64,000 bases of DNA from Pseudomaricurvus sp965656525 (lineage in GTDB: Bacteria; Pseudomonadota; Gammaproteobacteria; Pseudomonadales; Cellvibrionaceae), in assembly GCA_965656525.1 (NCBI GenBank), contig CBFHKY010000005.1:62001-126000 (forward strand), written 5' to 3'. The notes beneath the pieces are model-generated. The model was not told the DNA's origin and ran no database searches. It worked only from the letters and a program-made list of their open reading frames with translations. Shown piece by piece: positions 17,494-25,401 of this stretch. A program made the translations under genes and the position numbers. The first letter of the stretch is position 1, and every line of letters starts with the position of its first letter.

Positions 17494-18573
17494 ATGAGCC
17501 GTCCTACCTGCGCCCTGATTCATCTCGCCGCCATTCGCCACAATTATCAGCTGGCCCAATCACTGGCACCTCACGCACAAGCACTGGGTGTTGTTAAGGC
17601 CAATGCCTATGGCCACGGGGCGGTCGAAGTGGCCCGCACACTGGAAGATTTAGCCCCAGTGTTTGCAGTGGCCTGTTTAGAAGAGGCTATTCAATTGCGT
17701 GATGCAGGCCTGCGGCAACCCATCTTGTTGCTGGAAGGCCCCTTTGCCCAGCAGGATATTGTCACAGCCGCCGAGCAGAATTTTTGGCTGATGCTTACCT
17801 GCCAAGAGCAGATTGACTGGCTAGTCACGACAATCACTAAGAAGCCTTTGCGGGTCTGGATCAAACTCGATACTGGTATGCATCGACTCGGCCTACCCGT
17901 GGAAGCATTAGCCACGGTATTAGCTCAACTGGCGACACTTTCTCATGTACTGCCAGACCCCGTAATTGCCACCCACTTTGCCATCGCCGATGACCTCAGT
18001 GATGACTTTACGGCACAACAAATTCATACCCTTTGCACCGCAACAGGTACACAACCTTTACCACTGAGTCTGGCCAATTCAGCTGGCATTCTTGCTTGGC
18101 CGGCAAGCCATCGAGACTATACTCGACCGGGCATCATGCTTTACGGCGCATCGCCCTTTGAGCAACCGCACCCCCACGCGACACCTTTACAGGCCGCCAT
18201 GACCTTGACCTCAGAAGTCATTGGTATACGTACCATTGCGGCAGGGGAAACCGTTGGCTATGGCCGCACCTGGACAGCTCCCGACACTGCGACTATCGCC
18301 ACAGTGGCAGTCGGCTACGGTGATGGTTATCCGCGACATGCACCGAACGGCACACCTGTGATTATCAATGGCGTGCGCTGCCCACTAGTGGGACGAGTGT
18401 CTATGGACATGATTACCGTGGATGTTAGCCATCTGCCAAGCGCGAAGATCGGGGATCCCGTTGAGCTTTGGGGGCAACAGTTGCCCCTCAATGAGATCGC
18501 CCAAGCTGCTGGCACCATCAGCTATGAGCTGGTCACGCGCATGCCCGCACGAGTGAAGCGTTGTTATGTTTAG
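17494..18573 (+). CDS. alr: Alanine racemase
   Basis: This PLP enzyme interconverts L- and D-alanine for peptidoglycan or D-Ala catabolism. PLP lysine is K35 in VVKANAYGHG; the catalytic tyrosine is Y275 in VGYGDGYPR; the barrel motif WIKLDTGMHRLG and the C-terminal GRVSMDMITVD are intact. The 359 aa length is normal for Alr/DadX. It is 18 bp behind the D-amino-acid aminotransferase, so the two are co-expressed. No dadA lies beside it. Whether it is the sole racemase cannot be judged from this window. Confidence 0.94.
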   Translation: MSRPTCALIHLAAIRHNYQLAQSLAPHAQALGVVKANAYGHGAVEVARTLEDLAPVFAVACLEEAIQLRDAGLRQPILLLEGPFAQQDIVTAAEQNFWLMLTCQEQIDWLVTTITKKPLRVWIKLDTGMHRLGLPVEALATVLAQLATLSHVLPDPVIATHFAIADDLSDDFTAQQIHTLCTATGTQPLPLSLANSAGILAWPASHRDYTRPGIMLYGASPFEQPHPHATPLQAAMTLTSEVIGIRTIAAGETVGYGRTWTAPDTATIATVAVGYGDGYPRHAPNGTPVIINGVRCPLVGRVSMDMITVDVSHLPSAKIGDPVELWGQQLPLNEIAQAAGTISYELVTRMPARVKRCYV

Positions 18574-18592
18574 GGCTGATCGAGCGTAAAGG

Positions 18593-19192
18593 CTATGAAG
18601 GCTTGGCAGCCTTGTCCTTAGGGGGCAACAACGCAACGAGCGTTTGCGCTTGTGTGCAAGGGATCTGCAAAGTGATGATCGACACATCTTGTTCGAAAGG
18701 GCTAAGGTAACGATACGTCAGAACTACGGTATCGCCATGATAACCTGGTACTCTGACGCAAGTCGTCACCCCGGCCTCTAATCGTGGTGTAAAACTCAGC
18801 AGGCTACGCCAAGACATTGTCGGTACCGCCGCCACCTGCGCGTCGAGAACATCATCAAAAGCAATGCGCGTAGTGTAGCGAGAGCGAGGGTCATCAAGCG
18901 CTAAATACAGTTTTGGGGGCGTGTCAGACGGGGCAGCCGCTTCAATGCGCGTTCGAAAACAATAGTTTAAACTGATGAAAAAAAAGACAGCGGTCGACAC
19001 CGCGAAAAAGAAGATGACTGACTCAATTGAGCTAGGGATATAACCGGTGGCGTCGCGTTCTAGCACCTTAGCGGCAAGCGCATGAAATGAGGCGCCTGCA
19101 AGCACCGCAAAAAAAACGCGCAAAAACGGCCCGAGGCAAACTCGGTCGGAAAACGAATGCTTTTCTAACACAACCAAATCCGTACTCCACAT
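18593..19192 (-). CDS. Uncharacterised membrane protein, two TM segments
   Basis: I do not recognise a family. The 199 aa product has two hydrophobic segments (about 21-42, FLRVFFAVLAGASFHALAA, and about 56-77, VIFFFAVSTAVFFFISLNY) and then a soluble C-terminal part of ~120 residues rich in beta-type sequence. ATG 19192 is preceded by AAGGTG at a good distance, supporting the start. It is convergent with alr, 20 bp away. The layout, short double-TM hairpin plus cytosolic domain, recalls PH-like membrane proteins, but no motif supports this. Confidence 0.55.
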   Translation of the reverse strand: MWSTDLVVLEKHSFSDRVCLGPFLRVFFAVLAGASFHALAAKVLERDATGYIPSSIESVIFFFAVSTAVFFFISLNYCFRTRIEAAAPSDTPPKLYLALDDPRSRYTTRIAFDDVLDAQVAAVPTMSWRSLLSFTPRLEAGVTTCVRVPGYHGDTVVLTYRYLSPFEQDVSIITLQIPCTQAQTLVALLPPKDKAAKPS

Positions 19193-19285
19193 CCATGTTT
19201 CACCTTAAGCTTTCAGGCAAAGGTGAGGGTATTCAAAATAATCCTTTAATAAGCAGTGTAGTCTAAGATTGTGTGAAAAAATACA

Positions 19286-19423
19286 TTACTTTAACGGGAT
19301 TCCTTGCTGCAAAGCAGAAGGAGATTCTACCTCGCTGGCCAACACTTCACTCAAATTGAAGCTACTGGCTAAGACTCCCACAGTAAATATAGCCACAACG
19401 ATGGACAGTACATCGAACTTCAT
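19286..19423 (-). CDS. Possible 45-residue membrane microprotein
   Basis: ATG 19423 is preceded by AAAGG eight bases upstream. The product would be a single hydrophobic segment (DVLSIVVAIFTVGVLASS) followed by an acidic, short tail. This could be a small membrane protein or a secreted peptide with signal sequence. No homology can be claimed; evidence is the ribosome site and hydrophobic profile only. A longer frame up to 19474 has no ribosome site. Confidence 0.3.
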   Translation of the reverse strand: MKFDVLSIVVAIFTVGVLASSFNLSEVLASEVESPSALQQGIPLK

Positions 19424-19952
19424 GATTCTAACCTTTAGCGCTTTTGTTATGTCATCCTGTGCAGAAGGGAGCAAGGTTTATACCTAAAAACTCACACACT
19501 GCCAATATTTTGACGAAAAAATCAACTAGAGGCATTATGCGCCACTTTTAGCAAGGCATGCAAATCTACATACTAAAGATAAAACGAGACTCACAGCAAG
19601 TGTGAGCACACACTTACAGAAGTAACACTATATTGGATCAATGGCTAAATGGGTTGCGCTCGTCGTCAGGCTCTAAATATGGCGGACAAATTGCCCAACG
19701 AAGAAACAACGCGGTGCTCAAAAAGGGTTTCCAGCACCACGAGTGAACACAGCGCAGAGGTGAAAGCTAATTAGGCTCGCGAGCGCACGAAGCAATGGCC
19801 CCTAGTACAAACTCAGTGGGCCAAAGGCGCAACAATCCCAGCACAGGCACAGAAGACAACCAATTACCGTGACAGCAGACAACCAACTTACATTGCCTTC
19901 TCTGGTGACACCCTATCTAGTAACGCTTAATAGCTAATAGCGACAGGGGACA
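19424..19952. other. Gene-poor stretch upstream of the ilvA end
   Basis: About 530 bp with no supportable ORF. Near 19590-19615 two alternative, mutually exclusive hairpins overlap (CTCACA/TGTGAG and AAGTGTG/CACACTT). There is no T-run and no obvious promoter, so I cannot say whether a small RNA is made here. Confidence 0.35.
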
Positions 19953-21467
19953 CTAACCTAAAAAAAACTGATAAGCCTCGTTGTTGGTTTCATCCCAATA
20001 GCGATAACCCAAATCTTCAAGGCACTGCGCCACGACTTTTTTATCTTTGCTTGGCACCTGCATACCAACCAACACACGTCCGTAGGCCGAGCCGTGATTG
20101 CGGTAATGAAACATGGATATATTCCAGCGGCCCGCCAGCTGATTAAGAAAATTCATCAGCGCCCCCGGTCGCTCAGGAAACTCAAAGCGATAGACTCTTT
20201 CATCGCTGACTTGCGGTGCATGACCGCCCACCATATGCCGAATGTGCAACTTAGCCATTTCGTTATCGGTCATATCCACCACCGAGTACCCTTTCGCGGC
20301 TAAGTCATCCAGTAATTGTTGGCGATCGGTGCCACCGGGCGCTACTTGCACGCCGACAAAAATTTTAGCGTCACTCTCGCTGGCAAAACGATAATTGAAC
20401 TCAGAGATGTTGCGCTTGCCCAGATCCTTGCAGAATGTCTTATAGGCACCCGGCTTTTCAGGGATAGTCACCGCGAGAATGGCTTCACGCTGCTCGCCAA
20501 TTTCAGTGCGTTCGGAAATATAACGCAAGCGATCAAAATTGGTATTCGCGCCACTGGCAATGGCGATCAACGTCTGCCCTTCGATACCGTTTTCAGCCAC
20601 GTACTTTTTTAAGCCCGCAAGAGACAACGCGCCCGCTGGTTCGTTAATAGAGCGGGTATCTTCAAACACATCCTTGATCGCCGCGCACATTTCATCCGTG
20701 GTCGCGGTGATCACCCCGTCGATCGAATCTTTGATCACACGAAACGTTTCTTTACCAATTTGCGCCACTGCGACACCGTCAGCAAAAATACCCACTTGCG
20801 GCAAGGTCACACGGCGTTGCTTTTCCATCGCAGCTTTCAGGCACGCCGCATCTTCCGGCTCAACGGCAAAGATTTTCGTCTCTGGACGAACAAATTTTAC
20901 ATAAGCTGCAATGCCCGCACACAAACCACCGCCGCCTACTGGAACAAAAATCGCATCAATGTGCTGAGTAAACTGGCGTAAGATTTCCATGCCTACAGTG
21001 CCCTGACCGGCAATAACATCGGGGTCATCGTAAGGGTGCACATAGGTCAGGCCCTTTTCTTCGACTAAATTTTTGGCGTAAGTAGAAGCCTCATCGAAAG
21101 TATCCCCAATCAAAACAACTTTTGCACCACGCGATCTCACAGCATCAACTTTAATCTGGGGTGTCGTGCGAGGCATCACAATGGTGGCTTTCACACCCAT
21201 CATCTTCGCCGATAACGCCAACCCTTGCGCATGATTACCAGCCGATGCTGCCACAACACCTTGCTTGAGCTGCTCTTGGGACAACTGGCGGAGCTTGTTG
21301 TAGGCACCACGAATTTTAAACGAGAATACTGGCTGTAGATCTTCACGCTTGAGCAGCACCTCATTCTTTAATCGGGTGGACATCAAGTTTGCACGTTCTA
21401 ACGGCGTTTCTATCGCTACGTCATAGATTCGCGCGTCGAGAATACGTTTGATGTAGGACTGTGGCAT
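19953..21467 (-). CDS. ilvA: Threonine ammonia-lyase, biosynthetic
   Basis: IlvA deaminates threonine to 2-oxobutyrate, the first step of isoleucine synthesis. In the 504 aa protein the PLP lysine is K51 in FSFKIRGAYNKL, the PLP phosphate loop is GGGGLCAGIA, and SAGNHAQGLA is conserved. Two ACT-like regulatory domains fill the C-terminal ~170 residues (REAILAVTIPEKPGAY and VYRFEFPERPGALMNF), which in the E. coli enzyme bind isoleucine and valine. This makes it the biosynthetic rather than the short catabolic type. It diverges from rpiA over ~155 bp, a common gammaproteobacterial arrangement. Confidence 0.96.
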   Translation of the reverse strand: MPQSYIKRILDARIYDVAIETPLERANLMSTRLKNEVLLKREDLQPVFSFKIRGAYNKLRQLSQEQLKQGVVAASAGNHAQGLALSAKMMGVKATIVMPRTTPQIKVDAVRSRGAKVVLIGDTFDEASTYAKNLVEEKGLTYVHPYDDPDVIAGQGTVGMEILRQFTQHIDAIFVPVGGGGLCAGIAAYVKFVRPETKIFAVEPEDAACLKAAMEKQRRVTLPQVGIFADGVAVAQIGKETFRVIKDSIDGVITATTDEMCAAIKDVFEDTRSINEPAGALSLAGLKKYVAENGIEGQTLIAIASGANTNFDRLRYISERTEIGEQREAILAVTIPEKPGAYKTFCKDLGKRNISEFNYRFASESDAKIFVGVQVAPGGTDRQQLLDDLAAKGYSVVDMTDNEMAKLHIRHMVGGHAPQVSDERVYRFEFPERPGALMNFLNQLAGRWNISMFHYRNHGSAYGRVLVGMQVPSKDKKVVAQCLEDLGYRYWDETNNEAYQFFLG

Positions 21468-21621
21468 GTGACTCTCGTGTTATCAGTGTGTGAAAAGTCC
21501 GCAATGGTAAATCATTGCTTCATAAACGGCTATCAGCAGACTGGCTCTACCTTTATAATAGACAACGTTAAATCACTGCTCACCTCACCCAAATAAACAC
21601 TCAGCAGAGTACTGATACCAC

Positions 21622-22293
21622 ATGACTCAAGACGAATTAAAAAAAGCCGTTGCCAAAGCTGCTGTAGACTACATTCAACCCAAGCTGGAGCACGATAGCA
21701 TTGTAGGCGTAGGCACGGGCTCCACCGCTAACTTCTTCATCGACTATTTGGCTGAAATTAAAGGTCTGTTTGACGGTGCCGTTGCCAGCTCTGAGGCATC
21801 CGCTGAACGCCTTAAATCTCACGGTATTCCCGTATACGATTTGAATTTCACCGATGAGTTAGTCGTATACGTAGACGGGGCTGATGAGACCAACCCAGCT
21901 TTAGAGCTGATCAAGGGTGGCGGTGCCGCCTTGACCCGAGAAAAAATCGTGGCCGCCGTTGCCAAAGAGTTTGTCTGCATTGCCGATGGTAGCAAATGGG
22001 TCGACACGCTCGGAGTCTTTCCCTTGCCCGTTGAGGTGATTCCAATGGCGCGCTCACACGTCGCTCGCGAACTGGTAAAACTGGGCGGTGATCCAGTCTA
22101 CCGCGAGGGCTGCACCACCGATAACGGTAATGCTATTTTAGATGTGTATCATATGCAGATCAGTGACCCAAAAGCCACCGAAACGGCGATCAATCAGATC
22201 GTTGGGGTCGTCACTAATGGTTTATTCGCCTCGCGCTCTGCGGATGTGTTGTTGTTGGGTAAAGACAGCGGCATTGAAATCATCACTAAGTGA
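21622..22293 (+). CDS. rpiA: Ribose-5-phosphate isomerase A
   Basis: RpiA interconverts ribose 5-phosphate and ribulose 5-phosphate in the pentose phosphate pathway. At 223 aa it has the expected motifs: VGVGTGSTANFFID, ASSEASAERLKSHGIPV, YVDGADETNP, KGGGAALTREKIVA with the catalytic Glu, and CIADGSKWVDTLG. It is single and divergent from ilvA. Confidence 0.97.
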   Translation: MTQDELKKAVAKAAVDYIQPKLEHDSIVGVGTGSTANFFIDYLAEIKGLFDGAVASSEASAERLKSHGIPVYDLNFTDELVVYVDGADETNPALELIKGGGAALTREKIVAAVAKEFVCIADGSKWVDTLGVFPLPVEVIPMARSHVARELVKLGGDPVYREGCTTDNGNAILDVYHMQISDPKATETAINQIVGVVTNGLFASRSADVLLLGKDSGIEIITK

Positions 22294-22302
22294 CACGCAG
22301 TC

Positions 22303-22349
22303 CAGCACGAGCACTCTTTAAGCACAACTGCAGTAGAGTGCTCGCGCTG
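22303..22349. terminator. Long hairpin between convergent rpiA and FAH-family gene
   Basis: Two 15-base arms (22303-22317 and 22335-22349) pair with a single mismatch over a 17-base loop. There is no T-run on either side, so it may act as a bidirectional transcript-end structure rather than a classic intrinsic terminator. Confidence 0.5.
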
Positions 22350-22356
22350 CCCCTCC

Positions 22357-23031
22357 CTACGCCACCGAAGTACTCACCACCAAATCATTCCCTAGCTTCG
22401 CCGTTAAACGATCACCCGACTGCAACGGACCAACTCCCGCTGGCGTGCCTGTCATGACCACATCACCTGGCAGCAAACTAAAGAACTGCACGATATAAGT
22501 GAGCAGGCGCTCCACCGGCGTAAGCATCTGCGAGGTGTTTCCTTGCTGCTGCAATTGGCCGTTGCGCTGTAACTCAATACTCACATCAGCGAGATCGGTA
22601 CGCTCTGGCAATATAAAGTCCGATAGCGGACACGCGCCATCAAACGCCTTTGCTTTTTCCCACGGATGCCCAGCCTTCTTGAGTTGGTTTTGCAGATCAC
22701 GCAGCGTTAAATCAAAACCAATACCCACACCGGCAATACTGGCAAGCAATTCAGAAGAGCTCGATTGAGCATGCACAGGCAGGCCAATCAGTAACGACAT
22801 TTCCGTCTCTATATGACATTCGCCGTGGCCCTGTGGAATTCGTATAGGGGATGCCATTGAGACCATCGCAGACGTTGGCTTAAGAAACAACAGTGGCTCC
22901 GCCGGCACAGGGTTATTTAACTCGCGGGCGTGCTCGGCATAGTTGCGGCCCACACAAACCACTTTTCCCGGCTGCCAACCAACCGCTGCAGACTGGTGAG
23001 TTAAGGTGCGTAGGCGATGTTGATAGAGCAT
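22357..23031 (-). CDS. Fumarylacetoacetase-fold hydrolase/tautomerase (YcgM/FAHD1 type)
   Basis: The 224 aa protein follows E. coli YcgM closely: KVVCVGRNYAEHARELN, PLLFLKPTSA, the metal-binding HIETEMSLLIG, GFDLTLRDLQNQLKKAG with PWEKAKAFDGACPLS, and GDVVMTGTPAGVGPL. FAHD1-type enzymes act on acylpyruvates and oxaloacetate (hydrolysis, decarboxylation or keto-enol tautomerisation). The bound metal would be held by the Glu/Glu/Asp set of that fold. It diverges from serA. The exact substrate is unknown. Confidence 0.85.
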   Translation of the reverse strand: MLYQHRLRTLTHQSAAVGWQPGKVVCVGRNYAEHARELNNPVPAEPLLFLKPTSAMVSMASPIRIPQGHGECHIETEMSLLIGLPVHAQSSSSELLASIAGVGIGFDLTLRDLQNQLKKAGHPWEKAKAFDGACPLSDFILPERTDLADVSIELQRNGQLQQQGNTSQMLTPVERLLTYIVQFFSLLPGDVVMTGTPAGVGPLQSGDRLTAKLGNDLVVSTSVA

Positions 23032-23238
23032 AAGCGGATCTCTCTCTGTTCAATAGCGAATAAAATCGTCAGTTCCTTCTGGGCGGTCGACCATAAAAAG
23101 CACAACACCGAGGTAGGCCTATGCTATCATAGCGCGCTTATTTTTAGCCCCCAGGCGGTTTGTCTGGGGCGTCACAATGACTTAACAAAGGTCAATGACG
23201 CATCTGTCGCAACAACATGTCAATCGAGGTTAACTCTC

Positions 23239-24468
23239 ATGTCCAAAACATCAATGGATAAAGGCAAAATTCGTTTTTTGCTGCTGGAAGGTGTCCACCA
23301 ATCGGCGGTGGAAACTCTGACTGCAGCTGGCTACAGCAATGTAGAATATATAAAAACCTCGTTGCCAGATGCTGAACTGATCGAAAAGATTAAAGATGCA
23401 CATTTTGTCGGGATCCGCTCACGCACGCAGCTGACCCGCCAAGTGTTCGAAAATGCGCCCAAGCTGATTGCCGTTGGTTGCTTTTGTATTGGAACGAACC
23501 AAGTAGATCTGCAAGCAGCTCAAGAGTTTGGTGTTGCTGTATTTAACGCACCCTTCTCCAACACTCGCTCCGTCGCCGAACTGGTCATTGCTGAAACCAT
23601 CTTGCTGCTGCGTGGCGTGCCCGAAAAGAATGCCGTGTGTCACCGCGGCGGCTGGCAGAAATCCGCCACAGGCTCGTTTGAAAGTCGCGGTAAGACTCTG
23701 GGGATTGTAGGTTACGGTTCGATTGGCACTCAAGTCAGCGTTTTAGCCGAATCGCTGGGTATGAACGTCATTTTTTATGATGTCGTCACCAAATTACCAC
23801 TGGGTAATGCCTCGCAAATTCGCACACTGGATGAATTGTTTGCGCAAGCCGATGTTGTCTCGCTACACGTACCAGAAACCGCAGCGACCAAAGATATGAT
23901 TGGCGCTAATGAATTCGCTAAAATGAAAAAAGGTGCCATCTTCTTAAATGCGGCCCGTGGCACAGTGGTAGACATTGACGCATTGGCCGCCGCAATGGAG
24001 TCCGGTCATATTGGCGGCACCGCGATTGACGTGTTCCCGGTTGAGCCGCGCAGCAATAATGAAGAGTTCGTCTCACCGTTGCGCGCCTTCGATAACGCCA
24101 TTCTGACGCCACACGTTGGTGGCTCCACCATGGAAGCACAAGAAAACATCGGTTTTGAAGTAGCCGAGAAACTGGTGAAATATTCGGATAACGGCACCTC
24201 AACATCGTCGGTTAACTTGCCAGAAGTCGCCTTACCATCGCACCCTAACGCACACCGTCTGCTGCATGTTCACAAAAACATGCCCGGCATTCTGAGCAAA
24301 ATCAATCAGGTGTTCTCAGAAAACAACATCAACATCGCGGCACAGTACCTACAGACCAACGAAAATGTCGGTTATGTTGTGGTTGATGTCGATGCGGAAT
24401 ACAGTGAAATGGCACAGAAACAGCTGCGAGAAATTGAAGGCACCGTACGCTGCCGCATTCTGTTTTAA
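23239..24468 (+). CDS. serA: D-3-phosphoglycerate dehydrogenase
   Basis: SerA oxidises 3-phosphoglycerate with NAD, the first step of serine synthesis. From ATG 23239, after GAGGTTAACTCTC, the product is 409 aa, matching the 410 aa E. coli form. GYGSIG (158-163) is the NAD loop, AARGTVVDIDAL contains a substrate Arg, and His292 in TPHVGG pairs with Glu in GGTAIDVFPVEP. A C-terminal ACT domain (LHVHKNMPGILSKINQVF) would bind serine for feedback inhibition. The frame is open for another 74 codons upstream, but that extension has no family similarity. A CCCCAG/CTGGGG hairpin at 23149-23169 lies in the probable leader. Confidence 0.96.
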   Translation: MSKTSMDKGKIRFLLLEGVHQSAVETLTAAGYSNVEYIKTSLPDAELIEKIKDAHFVGIRSRTQLTRQVFENAPKLIAVGCFCIGTNQVDLQAAQEFGVAVFNAPFSNTRSVAELVIAETILLLRGVPEKNAVCHRGGWQKSATGSFESRGKTLGIVGYGSIGTQVSVLAESLGMNVIFYDVVTKLPLGNASQIRTLDELFAQADVVSLHVPETAATKDMIGANEFAKMKKGAIFLNAARGTVVDIDALAAAMESGHIGGTAIDVFPVEPRSNNEEFVSPLRAFDNAILTPHVGGSTMEAQENIGFEVAEKLVKYSDNGTSTSSVNLPEVALPSHPNAHRLLHVHKNMPGILSKINQVFSENNINIAAQYLQTNENVGYVVVDVDAEYSEMAQKQLREIEGTVRCRILF

Positions 24469-24490
24469 ACCCTGCCACTGTACAGCTAAA

Positions 24491-24522
24491 TGGATGGTAA
24501 AGGTTTTACACCTTACCATCCA
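24491..24522 (+). terminator. Hairpin after serA
   Basis: A 12-bp stem with one bulged A, TGGATGGTAA(A)GG against CCTTACCATCCA, starts 22 bp past the serA stop. No T-run follows. It probably marks the end of the serA transcript and separates it from the ABC gene. Confidence 0.55.
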
Positions 24523-24557
24523 AGCCCCTCTTAATTACCTCGACACAAAGTAACGTT

Positions 24558-25346
24558 ATGACGAATACACTTCTCGACATTCAAAACGTTTCAGCTTATC
24601 GCGGGGATCATCAAGTCTTTGACTGCCTCAGTCTCAGTATTGAACGAGGCGAGAGCGTGGCTATTCTTGGTCCGAATGGCGCGGGTAAATCCACTTTATT
24701 TAAATTACTGACTCGTGAAATTTACCCCGTCGTAAAAGACAACAGCTGTATAAAAATCTTTGGCAGTGAGACAGTAAACGTACAGCAATTGCGCGAGCGT
24801 ATTGGCTGGGTATCACAAGACTTTCAAAATCAGTATTTACCTATAACAACCGGTTTTGATGTAGTCCTTTCTGGCTTGCTCGGCACTGTGGGCACACTGT
24901 ACCAACATGATATCAACACCGAGCAACAGCAGCGTACTGAGGCCACCTTGCAACAACTAGGGTTATCAATGCTGCGCGAACGTATGTTCCATCATTTGTC
25001 CACGGGCCAACAGCGACGCCTGTTACTGGCCAGGGCTTTAATACACAAGCCTGAAACCGTCGTGTTTGATGAGCCCACTAATGGCCTCGACATACAAGCC
25101 GCCTTTCAATTAATGCGCGACATGCAACTGCTGATCACTGAAGGCACGGCTGTTTTACTGGCCACACACCACTTACATGAAATTGTTCCAGGGATCGAGC
25201 GAGTCGTATTTATTCGCGGCGGTGAAATTATCGCCGATGGGCATAAACGCGAGCTACTCACCAACACCGCCATCAGCGACCTCTACCAAACCAAAGCCCG
25301 TGTGATCGAAGTCGACGGCTACTACCAAGCTGTTCCAGATGATTAA
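24558..25346 (+). CDS. ABC transporter ATP-binding protein, no linked permease
   Basis: A single ATPase domain of 262 aa. Walker A GPNGAGKST is at 38-46, the Q-loop in WVSQDF, the signature reads LSTGQQ at 147-152 (Thr in place of the usual first Gly), Walker B VVFDEP at 168-173, and the switch His in LLATHHLHE. The family relation is to iron/molybdate-type importers' ATPases (ModF/FecE-like). No membrane or binding subunit is adjacent; it lies alone between serA and a minus-strand gene. The energised transporter, or a non-transport role, cannot be assigned. Confidence 0.75.
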   Translation: MTNTLLDIQNVSAYRGDHQVFDCLSLSIERGESVAILGPNGAGKSTLFKLLTREIYPVVKDNSCIKIFGSETVNVQQLRERIGWVSQDFQNQYLPITTGFDVVLSGLLGTVGTLYQHDINTEQQQRTEATLQQLGLSMLRERMFHHLSTGQQRRLLLARALIHKPETVVFDEPTNGLDIQAAFQLMRDMQLLITEGTAVLLATHHLHEIVPGIERVVFIRGGEIIADGHKRELLTNTAISDLYQTKARVIEVDGYYQAVPDD

Positions 25347-25401
25347 ATCTGGCTCTTCCCCCGCAAAGAAAACAGCCAGACTACTTACCCACGAACACCC
25401 T

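Noticed and set aside
23017..23238. In-frame N-terminal extension of serA
   Set aside because: No similarity to SerA, overlaps the divergent gene's start, and a good ribosome site precedes ATG 23239.
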